Position numbers and translations under genes: made by a program. Source: Mesorhizobium loti CJ3sym (lineage in GTDB: Bacteria; Pseudomonadota; Alphaproteobacteria; Rhizobiales; Rhizobiaceae). Taken from it: a stretch of 36,363 bases of DNA. Positions 21,624 through 28,755 of the stretch are shown piece by piece. Where the stretch lies: NCBI RefSeq assembly GCF_000472785.1, contig NZ_AXAL01000041.1, positions 1 to 36,363 of the forward strand. Direction: 5' to 3'. A model generated the notes under the pieces. It did no database searches. It was not told the origin of the DNA and saw nothing but the letters and a program-made list of their open reading frames with translations. How positions within the stretch are numbered: the first letter of the stretch is position 1; every line of letters begins with the position of its first letter.

Positions 21624-22229
21624 TTACTCTGATGGACGCACGCCAAGGGCAGTTCCTTTATCGAAGCGGCGAACGAATTCCTGGGCAGGCAGATCGAAGG
21701 CTTATCTCTCCTGCTTGATGCGTTCAACCGGCCAGTCCACCAGCGGATTCTCTGCATGGCCGCGATCGTGTCCGCTGAGAAGCGGTATCTGAGTAGTCGT
21801 GCCGGGTTGCCGGCAACGATCGCATAGGGTTCAACATCCTTGGTGACGACACTGCAGGCCGCAACAACGGCGCCATCACCGATAGTGACGCCGGACAAGA
21901 TGGTCGCCCGCGCACCTACCCAAACGTCGTTGCCTAAAAATACGACCTTTCGTCCGAAGGTATTCCATAGTTGTCTTGGTCTTCAGGATCTGGTCCTGCA
22001 ATCCAAAATTCGATGCCGTCTCCGTCGGGTGGTCGGCGTGATAAATGAAGCGAACTTCGGCGGCAATGGCGCAGAAAGCGCCAATCCGGACTGGGGATTC
22101 TTCCGAAATGAAAAGAAACGATCCGCTATGCACCCCATGCGAGTACGGGCCCAGCGTAACAAAAGGAGGCAGCGCGACTTTCGGTCCGAGAAGCCCGCGA
22201 TCTCGCAGCCAGTCCGTCAATCTTGACAC
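21624..22229 (-). pseudogene. CatB-like hexapeptide-repeat O-acetyltransferase, broken
   Basis: From 22229 the frame reads MSRLTDWLRDRGLLGPKVAL, then SEESPVRIGAFCAIAAEVRF IYHADHPTETAS and YLRTKGRI. A shift near 21950 gives FLGNDVWVGARATILSGVTI GDGAVVAACSVVTKDVEPYA IVAGNPARLLRYRFSADTIA, the left-handed beta-helix core of type-B chloramphenicol/xenobiotic acetyltransferases with its catalytic-His region (HADHPT). Another shift and an in-frame stop interrupt the C-terminal VERIKQER...FDLPAQEFVRRFDKG before TAA at 21624. Three lesions make it dead. The family transfers acetyl from acetyl-CoA to hydroxyls. Confidence 0.85.
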
Positions 22230-22236
22230 TTATCCC

Positions 22237-22252
22237 CTTACGCATTCGTCGC
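22237..22252. promoter_or_regulatory. Palindromic motif, site 3 (one good arm)
   Basis: CTTACGCATTCGTCGC has the left arm of the CTTACG-N4-CGTAAG motif. It lies 8 bp upstream of the acetyltransferase relic's start (22229, minus strand). Confidence 0.3.
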
Positions 22253-22321
22253 GGAAGTCCTGCAATGTAGCGTGCCGCAAATCTTCCCCTACCGAGCCTG
22301 CCGCGCGGCCGTGCGTTTTAA

Positions 22322-22337
22322 CTCACGAATCCGTAAG
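22322..22337. promoter_or_regulatory. Palindromic motif, site 4
   Basis: CTCACGAATCCGTAAG has one arm changed by a single base and the other intact. It lies about 250 bp upstream of the gene at 22583. Confidence 0.4.
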
Positions 22338-22582
22338 ATTTCGATCGTTGAGGGGAGCAAACCGAGCAAGTACATTGCATCCGCACCGGGCCATTGGCTG
22401 GTGCTGGCCCGACTGGAAATCCTTTGTCAAATAGAAGACTGGTCGGGCCTCCCCGATACCCAGCCGCATTGGACCGTACTGGCCCGGTGGTGTTCCACTG
22501 GATGAAGCCGACTCCTTCCCGGTCACTTCCCGCACGGCCTTCCAGCAGTGGCGGCGACGCTGGCGTGAGGTTGAGGAGCACA

Positions 22583-22993
22583 ATGGCTGAAACGTCCGAA
22601 AGTGAAAAGGCTATCGATCTGCGGATCTCTGGGCTGCCGAGGGCGCGCACCTATCGATTTGGGCGGTCCGTTGTCATTAAGTTGAAAAGCAGCAAGCACC
22701 CGGCTAACGACGCGGCTCCGACTAGCAGTTCGTCTGCGGTCAATCCGAGAAAACGGGTGAAATCAAAAGCCAACACCTCTGCCATCGCTCTTACCGATCA
22801 TATAGTCTTGGAACACATCGCATACGTAGAACCGCTAAGGGTCTTCAGTCCGCAACCCGGCATCATGATGGACGATCGCGTCAAGGATCGTCTCGTAGAC
22901 GCTTCCCGTATCCTCCTCGATCTCAGTGCTGCTGACTCCGACCGTTTTGGCGTCGTCGAACGCCTTTTGCGTCAGCTCGGCGGACTGAGATGA
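22583..22993 (+). CDS. Hypothetical protein, 136 aa
   Basis: The open frame begins at 22394, but the first 63 codons are proline/arginine-rich non-coding-looking text. The ATG at 22583 follows GAGGTTGAGGAG at good spacing and is chosen. The protein starts MAETSESEKAIDLRISGLPR, has a Ser-rich middle (APTSSSSAVNPRKRVKSKAN) and a helical C-terminal part (MMDDRVKDRLVDASRILLDL SAADSDRFGVVERLLRQLGG). There is no signal peptide, membrane segment or recognised domain. It stands alone. The function is unknown. Confidence 0.55.
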   Translation: MAETSESEKAIDLRISGLPRARTYRFGRSVVIKLKSSKHPANDAAPTSSSSAVNPRKRVKSKANTSAIALTDHIVLEHIAYVEPLRVFSPQPGIMMDDRVKDRLVDASRILLDLSAADSDRFGVVERLLRQLGGLR

Positions 22994-23062
22994 TGTCGGC
23001 GCCGACGGTTACGGGAACATTCGCCGAAATCCATTTGTACAAAAAATCTGCGCCGCGCTTGC

Positions 23063-23176
23063 TCATCCGAACCAACCGAACGTAAGGCTGACCATCACGA
23101 CCGCAATCAGGATTGAGAGCGGCACTGCGGCGATCAGGGCCGCTTCTAAAACTCGTGTTTCCTTATCCCTGAACAT
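23063..23176 (-). CDS. Single-TM miniprotein, 37 aa
   Basis: MFRDKETRVLEAALIAAVPL SILIAVVMVSLTFGWFG is a charged N-terminus followed by one strong transmembrane helix, from an ATG at 23176. A GC hairpin at 23205-23235 precedes it. It is comparable with the miniproteins at 21100 and 35792. Function unknown. Confidence 0.45.
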   Translation of the reverse strand: MFRDKETRVLEAALIAAVPLSILIAVVMVSLTFGWFG

Positions 23177-23204
23177 CTAGGCCCGCCTCATGGTTCCGCA
23201 TAAT

Positions 23205-23235
23205 GGCCCGCGCCCTTTTGCAGCCGACGCGGGCC
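23205..23235. terminator. GC hairpin
   Basis: GGCCCGCG (23205-23212) pairs perfectly with CGCGGGCC (23228-23235). No T-tract follows on either side, so the terminator call is tentative. Confidence 0.35.
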
Positions 23236-23335
23236 GACCAAGGTCATGCCTAACGTTGGCCAGCAGCCGAACCGGCCCGTCGGGGGACTTAATTAGCTGG
23301 CGCTGAAATGGTTCCCGGATGGTTTGGGCGAGCAA

Positions 23336-23351
23336 CTTACAAATCCGTAAG
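23336..23351. promoter_or_regulatory. Palindromic motif, site 5, upstream of the 23387 gene
   Basis: CTTACAAATCCGTAAG (one mismatch to the motif) lies 36 bp before the ATG at 23387, next to CTCATATGAG (23371-23380), a second perfect 10-bp palindrome. Both are placed where an operator would act. Confidence 0.45.
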
Positions 23352-23386
23352 TCGCTTGTATGAGCATAGCCTCATATGAGTAGCTC

Positions 23387-23593
23387 ATGAGAAAGCCGCA
23401 TCCCGCCGCCTCCGACACCGATACGGACAACCGACCTTATGAGATTGGAGCGTTTGCCGAAAGGCACGGATTAACGTTGAAAGCGGCGGAGGTCATATTG
23501 TTGGCGAACGGCCCGTCGCGTGTGGCCTGCGACGCCGCAGCCAAGGCATTCCTCGCAGCGCTGGCCGGACGCCCTCGATTCAAGGCTAGTTGA
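23387..23593 (+). CDS. Small hypothetical protein, 68 aa
   Basis: MRKPHPAASDTDTDNRPYEI is followed by GAFAERHGLTLKAAEVILLA NGPSRVACDAAAKAFLAALA. The middle (AERHGLTLKAAEVILLANGPSR) reads like a short helix-turn-helix-type helical pair, found in many small mesorhizobial orphans, but without a definite family. There are two palindromes directly upstream. The stop at 23591-23593 is 90 bp from the end of a convergent gene. If it binds DNA, autoregulation through the upstream palindrome is possible; that is inference. Confidence 0.55.
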   Translation: MRKPHPAASDTDTDNRPYEIGAFAERHGLTLKAAEVILLANGPSRVACDAAAKAFLAALAGRPRFKAS

Positions 23594-23685
23594 AGCCCCA
23601 CACCGCCGAAGCGCCGATCGCCTCCTGGCGCCTCTCTGCGGCCCGCTGTAGTTCGCGGAACGATTGCAAGCGCATTGCTGTTGCG

Positions 23686-24096
23686 CTATCGCGCCTGGGC
23701 GTGTCCAAGCCCCGTCCCTGGCTCGGGCGGTTGGACCAGAGCGCCGCCATATTGCGCCCATAGATGTTCGCAGTCCCAGACCCTCAAGCTGGGCGTTCCA
23801 GGTTCCCCGTAGAGGACCATTGCAGCGCGAACATCGTAGCCAAGCACGGACGCGTTGGCGACAAATTGGATGGCGCGCCCCAAGCTGATGGCGCCGATCC
23901 GTGTTGCGGCTTTTCGCTGGAGGCGGGCAAACTCCTTTATCTGCTCGGCTGTCAGCTTAGGTGCATGGGCGATCTTGTTGACGAAAGCCTCAAAGGCGGC
24001 GTCTGACTGGTCGGGTTTTAGTTCGTGCGCTGCGTCCTCGAACTTCTGCCGCTGCGTCTTATGGTCAGGCTTGTTGGTCCAACAGCGGGAGCCCAC
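23686..24096 (-). CDS. Chimeric hypothetical protein carrying the 177-bp module, 136 aa
   Basis: Residues 1-63 (NKPDHKTQRQKFEDAAHELK PDQSDAAFEAFVNKIAHAPK) look like the C-terminal KFxxAAxELxxDxxExxFxxxLxKIA region common in rhizobial phage-related orphans. Near 23905 the sequence switches to the module TRIGAISLGRAIQFVANASV...WDCEHLWAQYGGALVQP, nearly identical to that at 15717-15893, and then ends in a short foreign tail. The join suggests that recombination replaced the original C-terminus. The start codon is uncertain. Function unknown. Confidence 0.5.
   Translation of the reverse strand: MGSRCWTNKPDHKTQRQKFEDAAHELKPDQSDAAFEAFVNKIAHAPKLTAEQIKEFARLQRKAATRIGAISLGRAIQFVANASVLGYDVRAAMVLYGEPGTPSLRVWDCEHLWAQYGGALVQPPEPGTGLGHAQAR
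23729..23905 (-). repeat. 177-bp inverted duplicate, copy B
   Basis: Reverse complement of 15717-15893 with few differences; both boundaries are sharp. Confidence 0.85.
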
Positions 24097-24627
24097 GATG
24101 GACCCGGCAACAGCGGCAATGGCAGCAGACGGTTTGCGATTCGGCTGAGAGGTCTTAATTTTACCGCTACATTGCGATGATGGATTCTGGGACGAGATGA
24201 AGACGATTTGCGTGAAGCCTGACTCGTTAAGCGAGGAAAACGGTTGGCGGTCGTCGCATTTTCAAAGCGACGTCGTATGTTGTTGGCATGCGCGCGGGCA
24301 TGCGCATCATCCTCCTCGCCCAAGTTGTATGGCTATGGTCGTGTTCATGGAACTCGACCTCGAAATCATGCCCATGGCCGCCATGGCTCAAGCTCAGCCG
24401 GGGCGTAAAGGCATGTGGCTCGGGGGATCTTTCAGATATGTGCGAACAGCGGCCTTTTGCTCTGCATCGCCCTCATACGGCACGGAGAATTGATTTCTCC
24501 CGCTTGCAGTACGCTTTGCCATCGAGGTGTGCTTGCTCGTCGACGGCTGTCGCTTTGCGGCGTAAGCATGCCGTTGCGTCCACAACCTCGACCGCTCCCC
24601 GGGGCGGCGGCGATCCATGGCGGCAAA
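24097..24627. other. Region without a well supported gene
   Basis: The only candidate is a 42-codon minus-strand frame at 24394-24522 (MAKRTASGRNQFSVPYEGDA...), without an SD. The remaining ORFs here are shadows with odd composition. I see no RNA gene or terminator. Confidence 0.4.
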
Positions 24628-24825
24628 CTAATCCGCGATCCGAAACACGCTGGCTTTACCGCCCGCCGCGTTCCTAACCCTTATCCAGGGTTTTCCCGGC
24701 GCCTTGCCAGGCATCAACGGCTTGGGAATCGTCTTCACCACCGCATGAACGGGACTCTGCGCAGCAACCGAAACGGTGCGCACGACTTTCCGACCACTCA
24801 TCAAGTCAATCCGAAAGCTTTCCAA
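24628..24825 (-). CDS. Small hypothetical protein, 65 aa
   Basis: I place the start at the TTG at 24825 because GAGGAGCG lies just upstream. The protein then reads MESFRIDLMSGRKVVRTVSV AAQSPVHAVVKTIPKPLMPG KAPGKPWIRVRNAAGGKASV FRIAD. The longer frame to 25173 runs antisense through a lysozyme relic and is rejected. The alternation of VVRTVSV and WIRVRN suggests a small beta-barrel-like or beta-rich protein. I believe close relatives exist as orphans in rhizobia, but no family name is safe. Confidence 0.5.
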   Translation of the reverse strand: MESFRIDLMSGRKVVRTVSVAAQSPVHAVVKTIPKPLMPGKAPGKPWIRVRNAAGGKASVFRIAD

Positions 24826-24879
24826 GGCTCGCTCCTCGCTGCCGAATGTAGCACCTCGTCTAAAAAGAAGGATTAACAA

Positions 24880-25075
24880 ATGGCTGTTTCCCGTGAAAAG
24901 GAATCGCTTGCCCGCCTGTTTGCGCACGAAGGCGACTATTCGAACCATCCCGCCGATCCCAGCGGCCCAACCATGAAAGGCGTCACACACGCGTCTATGA
25001 CGGATCGAGCGATGTGCCAATTCCGCGACCAATATCGTGCGCGCAAGGACATAGAGAAATCCGATATGCGCTTGT
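24880..25075 (+). pseudogene. GH108-type lysozyme (endolysin) N-terminal fragment
   Basis: MAVSREKESLARLFAHEGDY SNHPADPSGPTMKGVT is the start of the glycosyl hydrolase 108 (ZliS-like) muramidase domain, with the catalytic Glu in HEGDY and the NHPxDPxGPTxxGVT block. The frame then shifts: the expected HRVYD lies in another frame, and homology ends near 25075, where the transporter relic begins. Such lysozymes are usually phage or gene-transfer-agent endolysins. An SD-like AGAAGGA precedes the ATG. Only about 50 of 170 residues remain. Confidence 0.8.
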
Positions 25076-25105
25076 CCCCGCCCACGGCCCGGAAGCACTT
25101 GCAGG

Positions 25106-25702
25106 CTACAGCATCCACTGTAAGGCAAGGCCCACCACCGAAAGCGCCATGGCCACCGTGGCGAGCCAACCAAGGGCGCGCAGCCAACCGCCTACCGTGA
25201 ATTCGCCCATGATATCGCTTCTTCCAGCCATAAGCATCATGACGACCATCACCGGCACGGCGCAGATGCCGTTGATGACCGCGCTCCAGTACAACGCCTG
25301 TATCGGATCGATGGGTGTGAACATTATTCCAGTGCCCAGCGCTGCGGCGGCGGCAAGCGTGGCGTAGAAGGCGACAGCCTCCTTGGGCTTTCGCCGTAGC
25401 CCCACTTCCCACCGCGTCGCCTCGCCAACGCCGAAGGCTGCGGATCCAGCCAGGACCGGCACGGCGAGCAGCCCCGTGCCGATGATGCCGGCTGAAAGAT
25501 GATGAATGCGAACTTCCCGGCCACCGGCTCCAGCGCCTTGGCGGCGTCGGTCGAAGAAGCGATATTGGTCACCCCTGCTTTGTGAAGGGTGGCGGCGGTC
25601 GTGAAGATGATTGCTAAGGCGATCACATTCGAAAGCGTCATCCCGACGATCGTGTCTGAGCGAATGCGCTGGAACGCTTTCGGAGCTTGCCAGGGTGCCC
25701 AT
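25106..25702 (-). pseudogene. Nramp-family divalent metal transporter, C-terminal part
   Basis: Starting near 25702 the minus strand reads QAPKAFQRIRSDTIVGMTLS NVIALAIIFTTAATLHKAGV and KALEPVAGKFAFIIF, the middle helices of Nramp transporters. After a shift near 25500 come AGIIGTGLLAVPVLAGSAAF GVGEATRW and the last helices through YWSAVINGICAVPVMVVMMLM AGRSDIMGEF to the stop at 25106. The N-terminal half, with the metal-binding DPGN motif, is absent. Nramp proteins import Mn2+ or Fe2+ with protons. Its 5' edge abuts an ABC ATPase scrap. Confidence 0.85.
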
Positions 25703-25723
25703 TTCAACGGCTTGGCGGTGTGG

Positions 25724-25788
25724 CTTAAGAAGCGTGGACTTGCCACTCCCCGACGGCCCGATCAGTGCAACAATCTCAGCGAAGGCAG
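25724..25788 (-). pseudogene. ABC transporter ATPase scrap with Walker A
   Basis: EIVALIGPSGSGKSTLLK on the minus strand is the Walker A region of an importer-type ABC ATPase. Only about 20 residues remain, between a caspase-like fragment and the Nramp relic. It is not functional. Confidence 0.7.
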
Positions 25789-25929
25789 ATTTTCGTAGGC
25801 GCTGTTGCCAATCACCAGCGCCACGCCGCGCAGCGCCCTGCCCTCCTGCGCCAAGGCAAGCGATGCCAGACACACCTCCATCGCCAAGGCGGCAAACAGC
25901 TGGCTTGCCGATGACGTCGGACCCGTCAT
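25778..25929 (-). pseudogene. Caspase-like protein N-terminal fragment
   Basis: From an ATG at 25929 the frame gives MTGPTSSASQLFAALAMEVC LASLALAQEG, a signal peptide, then RGVALVIGNSAYENLPSL, the first strand and loop of the peptidase C14 (caspase) fold, exactly as in the intact gene at 28756 (RGVALVIGESHYDNLPTL). The fragment ends within a few codons at the ABC ATPase scrap, before either catalytic residue. It is transcribed away from the CHASE2 gene at 26185 and probably records a second, destroyed caspase gene of the same module. Confidence 0.75.
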
Positions 25930-26184
25930 TTTGACGTGCGATAGGAAAGCTGGAAGCCCCACTGTCCGAAACCCCGTGAAAAAGCCCTTAGCAGGGTCAA
26001 GGTGAACTGCGATAAAATCAAGACCCAGATCCCAGCGGTTGCCTGCTGCGCTCGCCGTTTTGTACGCCAATTGTCTCGTCGCTCTGCGGATTGACTCACG
26101 GTTGGCTGCAAATCATGATCTGTTATTGTAGCTTGGGCGAATGGATGGGGCGCCAACCCTGCGCATTCGAGAAACCGGATCGAC

Positions 26185-27729
26185 ATGAAGGACGAGCCAG
26201 GCTCGCATTCGTGGCAGGACTTGTTGCGGGCATTTGCAATAGAATGGCTGTTGCTTTGCGCGCTGGCAGTGCTAGTCAGCCTTGTGGTGACCGGGCTTCG
26301 GCATGTCGAAGCGGTCCGGTCTCTGGACCGCGGCGTGACCGACGGCATTATGCGAGAGCTTGCAAAAGCACGCTTGGCGGGTGGTCAGGCACAAAACACA
26401 CCACGCTACATCTTCGTCAACGTCGGCGAAGAGACCTGCCGTCTTTGGTCCGAGGCTCGCGGCGAGGCTTGCGGTTCTGGATTTGTGACGCCCCGCAAGG
26501 CGCTCGCCTCGATGTTGCGGGCGCTTGTTGGCGCCAATGCCGGCCGTGCCGCGATGAAGCTTGTCGTCCTTGACATCGAGCTCGCACCACAGCCTGCCGA
26601 TAGCATGACCGACAGTGAGCTTTGCGCCCAGACCTATTCAGTCGCGGCATCAATTCCTGTCCTGGCCGTGCGGCCGGTAGTGACTGAGGTCTTCGATCCC
26701 GCGCGACCCATCGCCCGGCCCCAGCCCTCGATTTTCGACGATCTCCAGTGCAATGGCCATGCGTTGGGTTCGCCGGCAGCGCAGCTCTGGTTTGCCTCCC
26801 CGTTGCTGCAACCTGACCCCGACAATGTCGTGCGCTCTATCTTTGCCTGGCACCAGATACGTTCCGACGACGCCACAGAACGGATTGCGGGCTTCGGTCT
26901 GCTTGGCGCAGCACTGGCTGGCGGAGTCGACCGCGATAATCTTGCGTGCCTGTTTCCGGGATCTCGCCACAATCCGCAGGACACCTGCAAGGCCGCCAAG
27001 CCTTTCACTCTCGCGCACCACCACTACGACCCGTTGGCCGACGACGAAGCGATCGCTCGAATCCTGTTTTCACTGCCGTCTGACGCAGCCACCTCGACCG
27101 CAACAGGTTACAGTTACGCGCCTTTCGTTTTTCAAACCATCGAAGCGTATGAACTGCAGCAACGCCTGGACGAGACGCCCCAATTGCTGGATGGAGCCAT
27201 CGTCGTCATTGGGGGAAGCTACGCCGCCTCGGGGGATCTGCACGCAACACCACTTGGCCAACGCATGCCTGGAGCCATGGTGCATGCCAATGCCATCAGG
27301 GCGATAGCCGCGGGAAATTTCGTTGAAGAACATGAAGGCTGGGGCTGGGAGGCGTTGCTGATCGGTATTGCTAGCCTGATCGGCGCGATTTTCCATGTCG
27401 CCGGCCATCGGGCTCATGAGCGGCTACGGTCGCCTTTCAATCACCTCGCCAAGCTTGGATTCGCAGCGGGCTCGATCTTTCTCACGGTGCTGGTTGTCTT
27501 CATTCTTGGCGCGGTCCACGCCTTGCATAGCCTTGCGAGCGGCACAGCAGTCGCAGTTATGTCACCGATCATCGCCGTGGCCTTCGAAGGAATGTCCTCA
27601 ATCCTGCAGGTTGTCCGGGAGGCGTTGTCTGTCGCGCTGGCCTGGGTGCAGGGAATCCAACTTCGGCGGCATGCCGCGCCACAGAGCGCAAGTACTGCTG
27701 ACGGCCGGAAGGGGAGCAACCATGAGTGA
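26185..27729 (+). CDS. CHASE2-domain membrane sensor protein, 514 aa
   Basis: An N-terminal helix (residues 19-38, IEWLLLCALAVLVSLVVTGL) anchors a large extracytoplasmic CHASE2 domain (about 45-380). Its hallmark end is AIVVIGGSYAASGDLHATPL then MPGAMVHANAIRAI (339-374). Three C-terminal helices follow (389-407, 424-446, 450-468) and a short cytoplasmic tail of about 45 residues. CHASE2 domains are extracellular sensors, usually fused to kinases, cyclases or phosphodiesterases; here no output domain exists, so signalling must go through a partner. Six cysteines in the sensor domain could form disulfides. The next gene overlaps its end by 8 bp, so the two are one unit. The start has only a modest SD (GAGAAACCGGA). 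Confidence 0.85.
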   Translation: MKDEPGSHSWQDLLRAFAIEWLLLCALAVLVSLVVTGLRHVEAVRSLDRGVTDGIMRELAKARLAGGQAQNTPRYIFVNVGEETCRLWSEARGEACGSGFVTPRKALASMLRALVGANAGRAAMKLVVLDIELAPQPADSMTDSELCAQTYSVAASIPVLAVRPVVTEVFDPARPIARPQPSIFDDLQCNGHALGSPAAQLWFASPLLQPDPDNVVRSIFAWHQIRSDDATERIAGFGLLGAALAGGVDRDNLACLFPGSRHNPQDTCKAAKPFTLAHHHYDPLADDEAIARILFSLPSDAATSTATGYSYAPFVFQTIEAYELQQRLDETPQLLDGAIVVIGGSYAASGDLHATPLGQRMPGAMVHANAIRAIAAGNFVEEHEGWGWEALLIGIASLIGAIFHVAGHRAHERLRSPFNHLAKLGFAAGSIFLTVLVVFILGAVHALHSLASGTAVAVMSPIIAVAFEGMSSILQVVREALSVALAWVQGIQLRRHAAPQSASTADGRKGSNHE

Positions 27730-28657
27730 CCAGCGGCTAAGAATGCGGCGCGCGGCCAGCGCACTTGCCCTTTTGGTATTAAGTCTCGGGCCTGCCGTGG
27801 GCCAGACCGGCGAACCGTCTCTATGTGAATACGGTCCGCAGTCCCGAGCCTCCGTCAACAAGGTTGAGCGTCAAGCCGGAGCAAAGGACTGGCTTCGTGT
27901 CGAGCGCGGCAACGAGACAATGCATGCCAAATCGGGTTGCTTTCTACAGCCAGGCGACATTTTACGCCCGGACGCAGGAATAAGTGCCGAAATCCGCATG
28001 CCCGACAAGACCACGCGATCAGTCAAATTTCCCGATGTACTGGAAATTCCGGCGGTAGCCGTGACCTCCAGTTTCCAGAGCCTTCTGGATTTCACGCTCG
28101 GTATTCTTGGCAGTGATTGGCAAGATGCCCGTGACATGGCCACTGCTGTCGTTGGCGACACGCGCGAGACGATACCGTCGCGCTACCTGATCATGCCGGG
28201 CGTCTTCGACGTCGGCGAACAGTCGATCGATACCAGCCATCCACTTTGGCTGCGCTGGGTCGGGAGCATAGCGCCATTTTCAATTTCGATTCGAGGACGG
28301 GACGGCGCCGACCGCACAACACACGTGCTGCAGATCACCAGCGAGCGCCACGCAAAACTTGATTTGTCCGGTATGGCCGTTGGTGTTTCCGCACTCGAAG
28401 TCAAAGGGGCAAACGGTGTAGCCCTCGCCTTACCCCTTCGCCTTGTGGCGCCGGGCGAGGTTCCGCCTCCCCAGGGCGCAACCACCAATGACGCGTCCAG
28501 CCAGGAGTATCGATCGGAGGCAGCAATCTTCCTGCTGCGGCGTGCGCCTTCGACATGGCGGCTGGAAGCCATTTCGCGTTTGCTGGCCTTGGCCAGTGAG
28601 GACGACGATTTCTTTGCGCAGGCCATTGTCGGCCTCGAAAACATCACGAGGAGGTAG
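27722..28657 (+). CDS. Secreted FecR-like protein, 311 aa
   Basis: The ATG at 27722 lies inside the CHASE2 stop region (8-bp overlap) behind GGGGAGCAACC. A signal peptide (MSDQRLRMRRAASALALLVL SLGPAVGQ) precedes LCEYGPQSRASVNKVERQAG and AKDWLRVERG...GCFLQPGDILRPDAGISAEI RMPD, a pattern like the FecR/LysM-associated periplasmic domain (G-D-x-L-x-x...A-x-I-x-x-x-D). A beta-rich middle and a helical tail (APSTWRLEAISRLLALASED) follow. Two cysteines are present. It is likely periplasmic and could contact the CHASE2 domain. FecR likeness is an eye call with moderate certainty. The gene is convergent with the caspase gene, 98 bp away. Confidence 0.75.
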   Translation: MSDQRLRMRRAASALALLVLSLGPAVGQTGEPSLCEYGPQSRASVNKVERQAGAKDWLRVERGNETMHAKSGCFLQPGDILRPDAGISAEIRMPDKTTRSVKFPDVLEIPAVAVTSSFQSLLDFTLGILGSDWQDARDMATAVVGDTRETIPSRYLIMPGVFDVGEQSIDTSHPLWLRWVGSIAPFSISIRGRDGADRTTHVLQITSERHAKLDLSGMAVGVSALEVKGANGVALALPLRLVAPGEVPPPQGATTNDASSQEYRSEAAIFLLRRAPSTWRLEAISRLLALASEDDDFFAQAIVGLENITRR

Positions 28658-28755
28658 GCTCAAGGCGGCCGAGCAAGGCGACGCCGATGCGAGGATCGTT
28701 GTCGATTTCCTTTGGACGACCTCATTAAGGGGCCAGGAATTCAGCAGTGCAATTG

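Noticed and set aside
24826..25173. Upstream extension of the small gene at 24628 to 181 codons
   Set aside because: The added part runs antisense through the lysozyme relic and part of the Nramp relic; a TTG with an SD at 24825 fits better.
27395..27721. N-terminal 109-residue extension of the FecR-like protein
   Set aside because: It lies inside the CHASE2 gene in another frame; the signal peptide and SD place the start at 27722.
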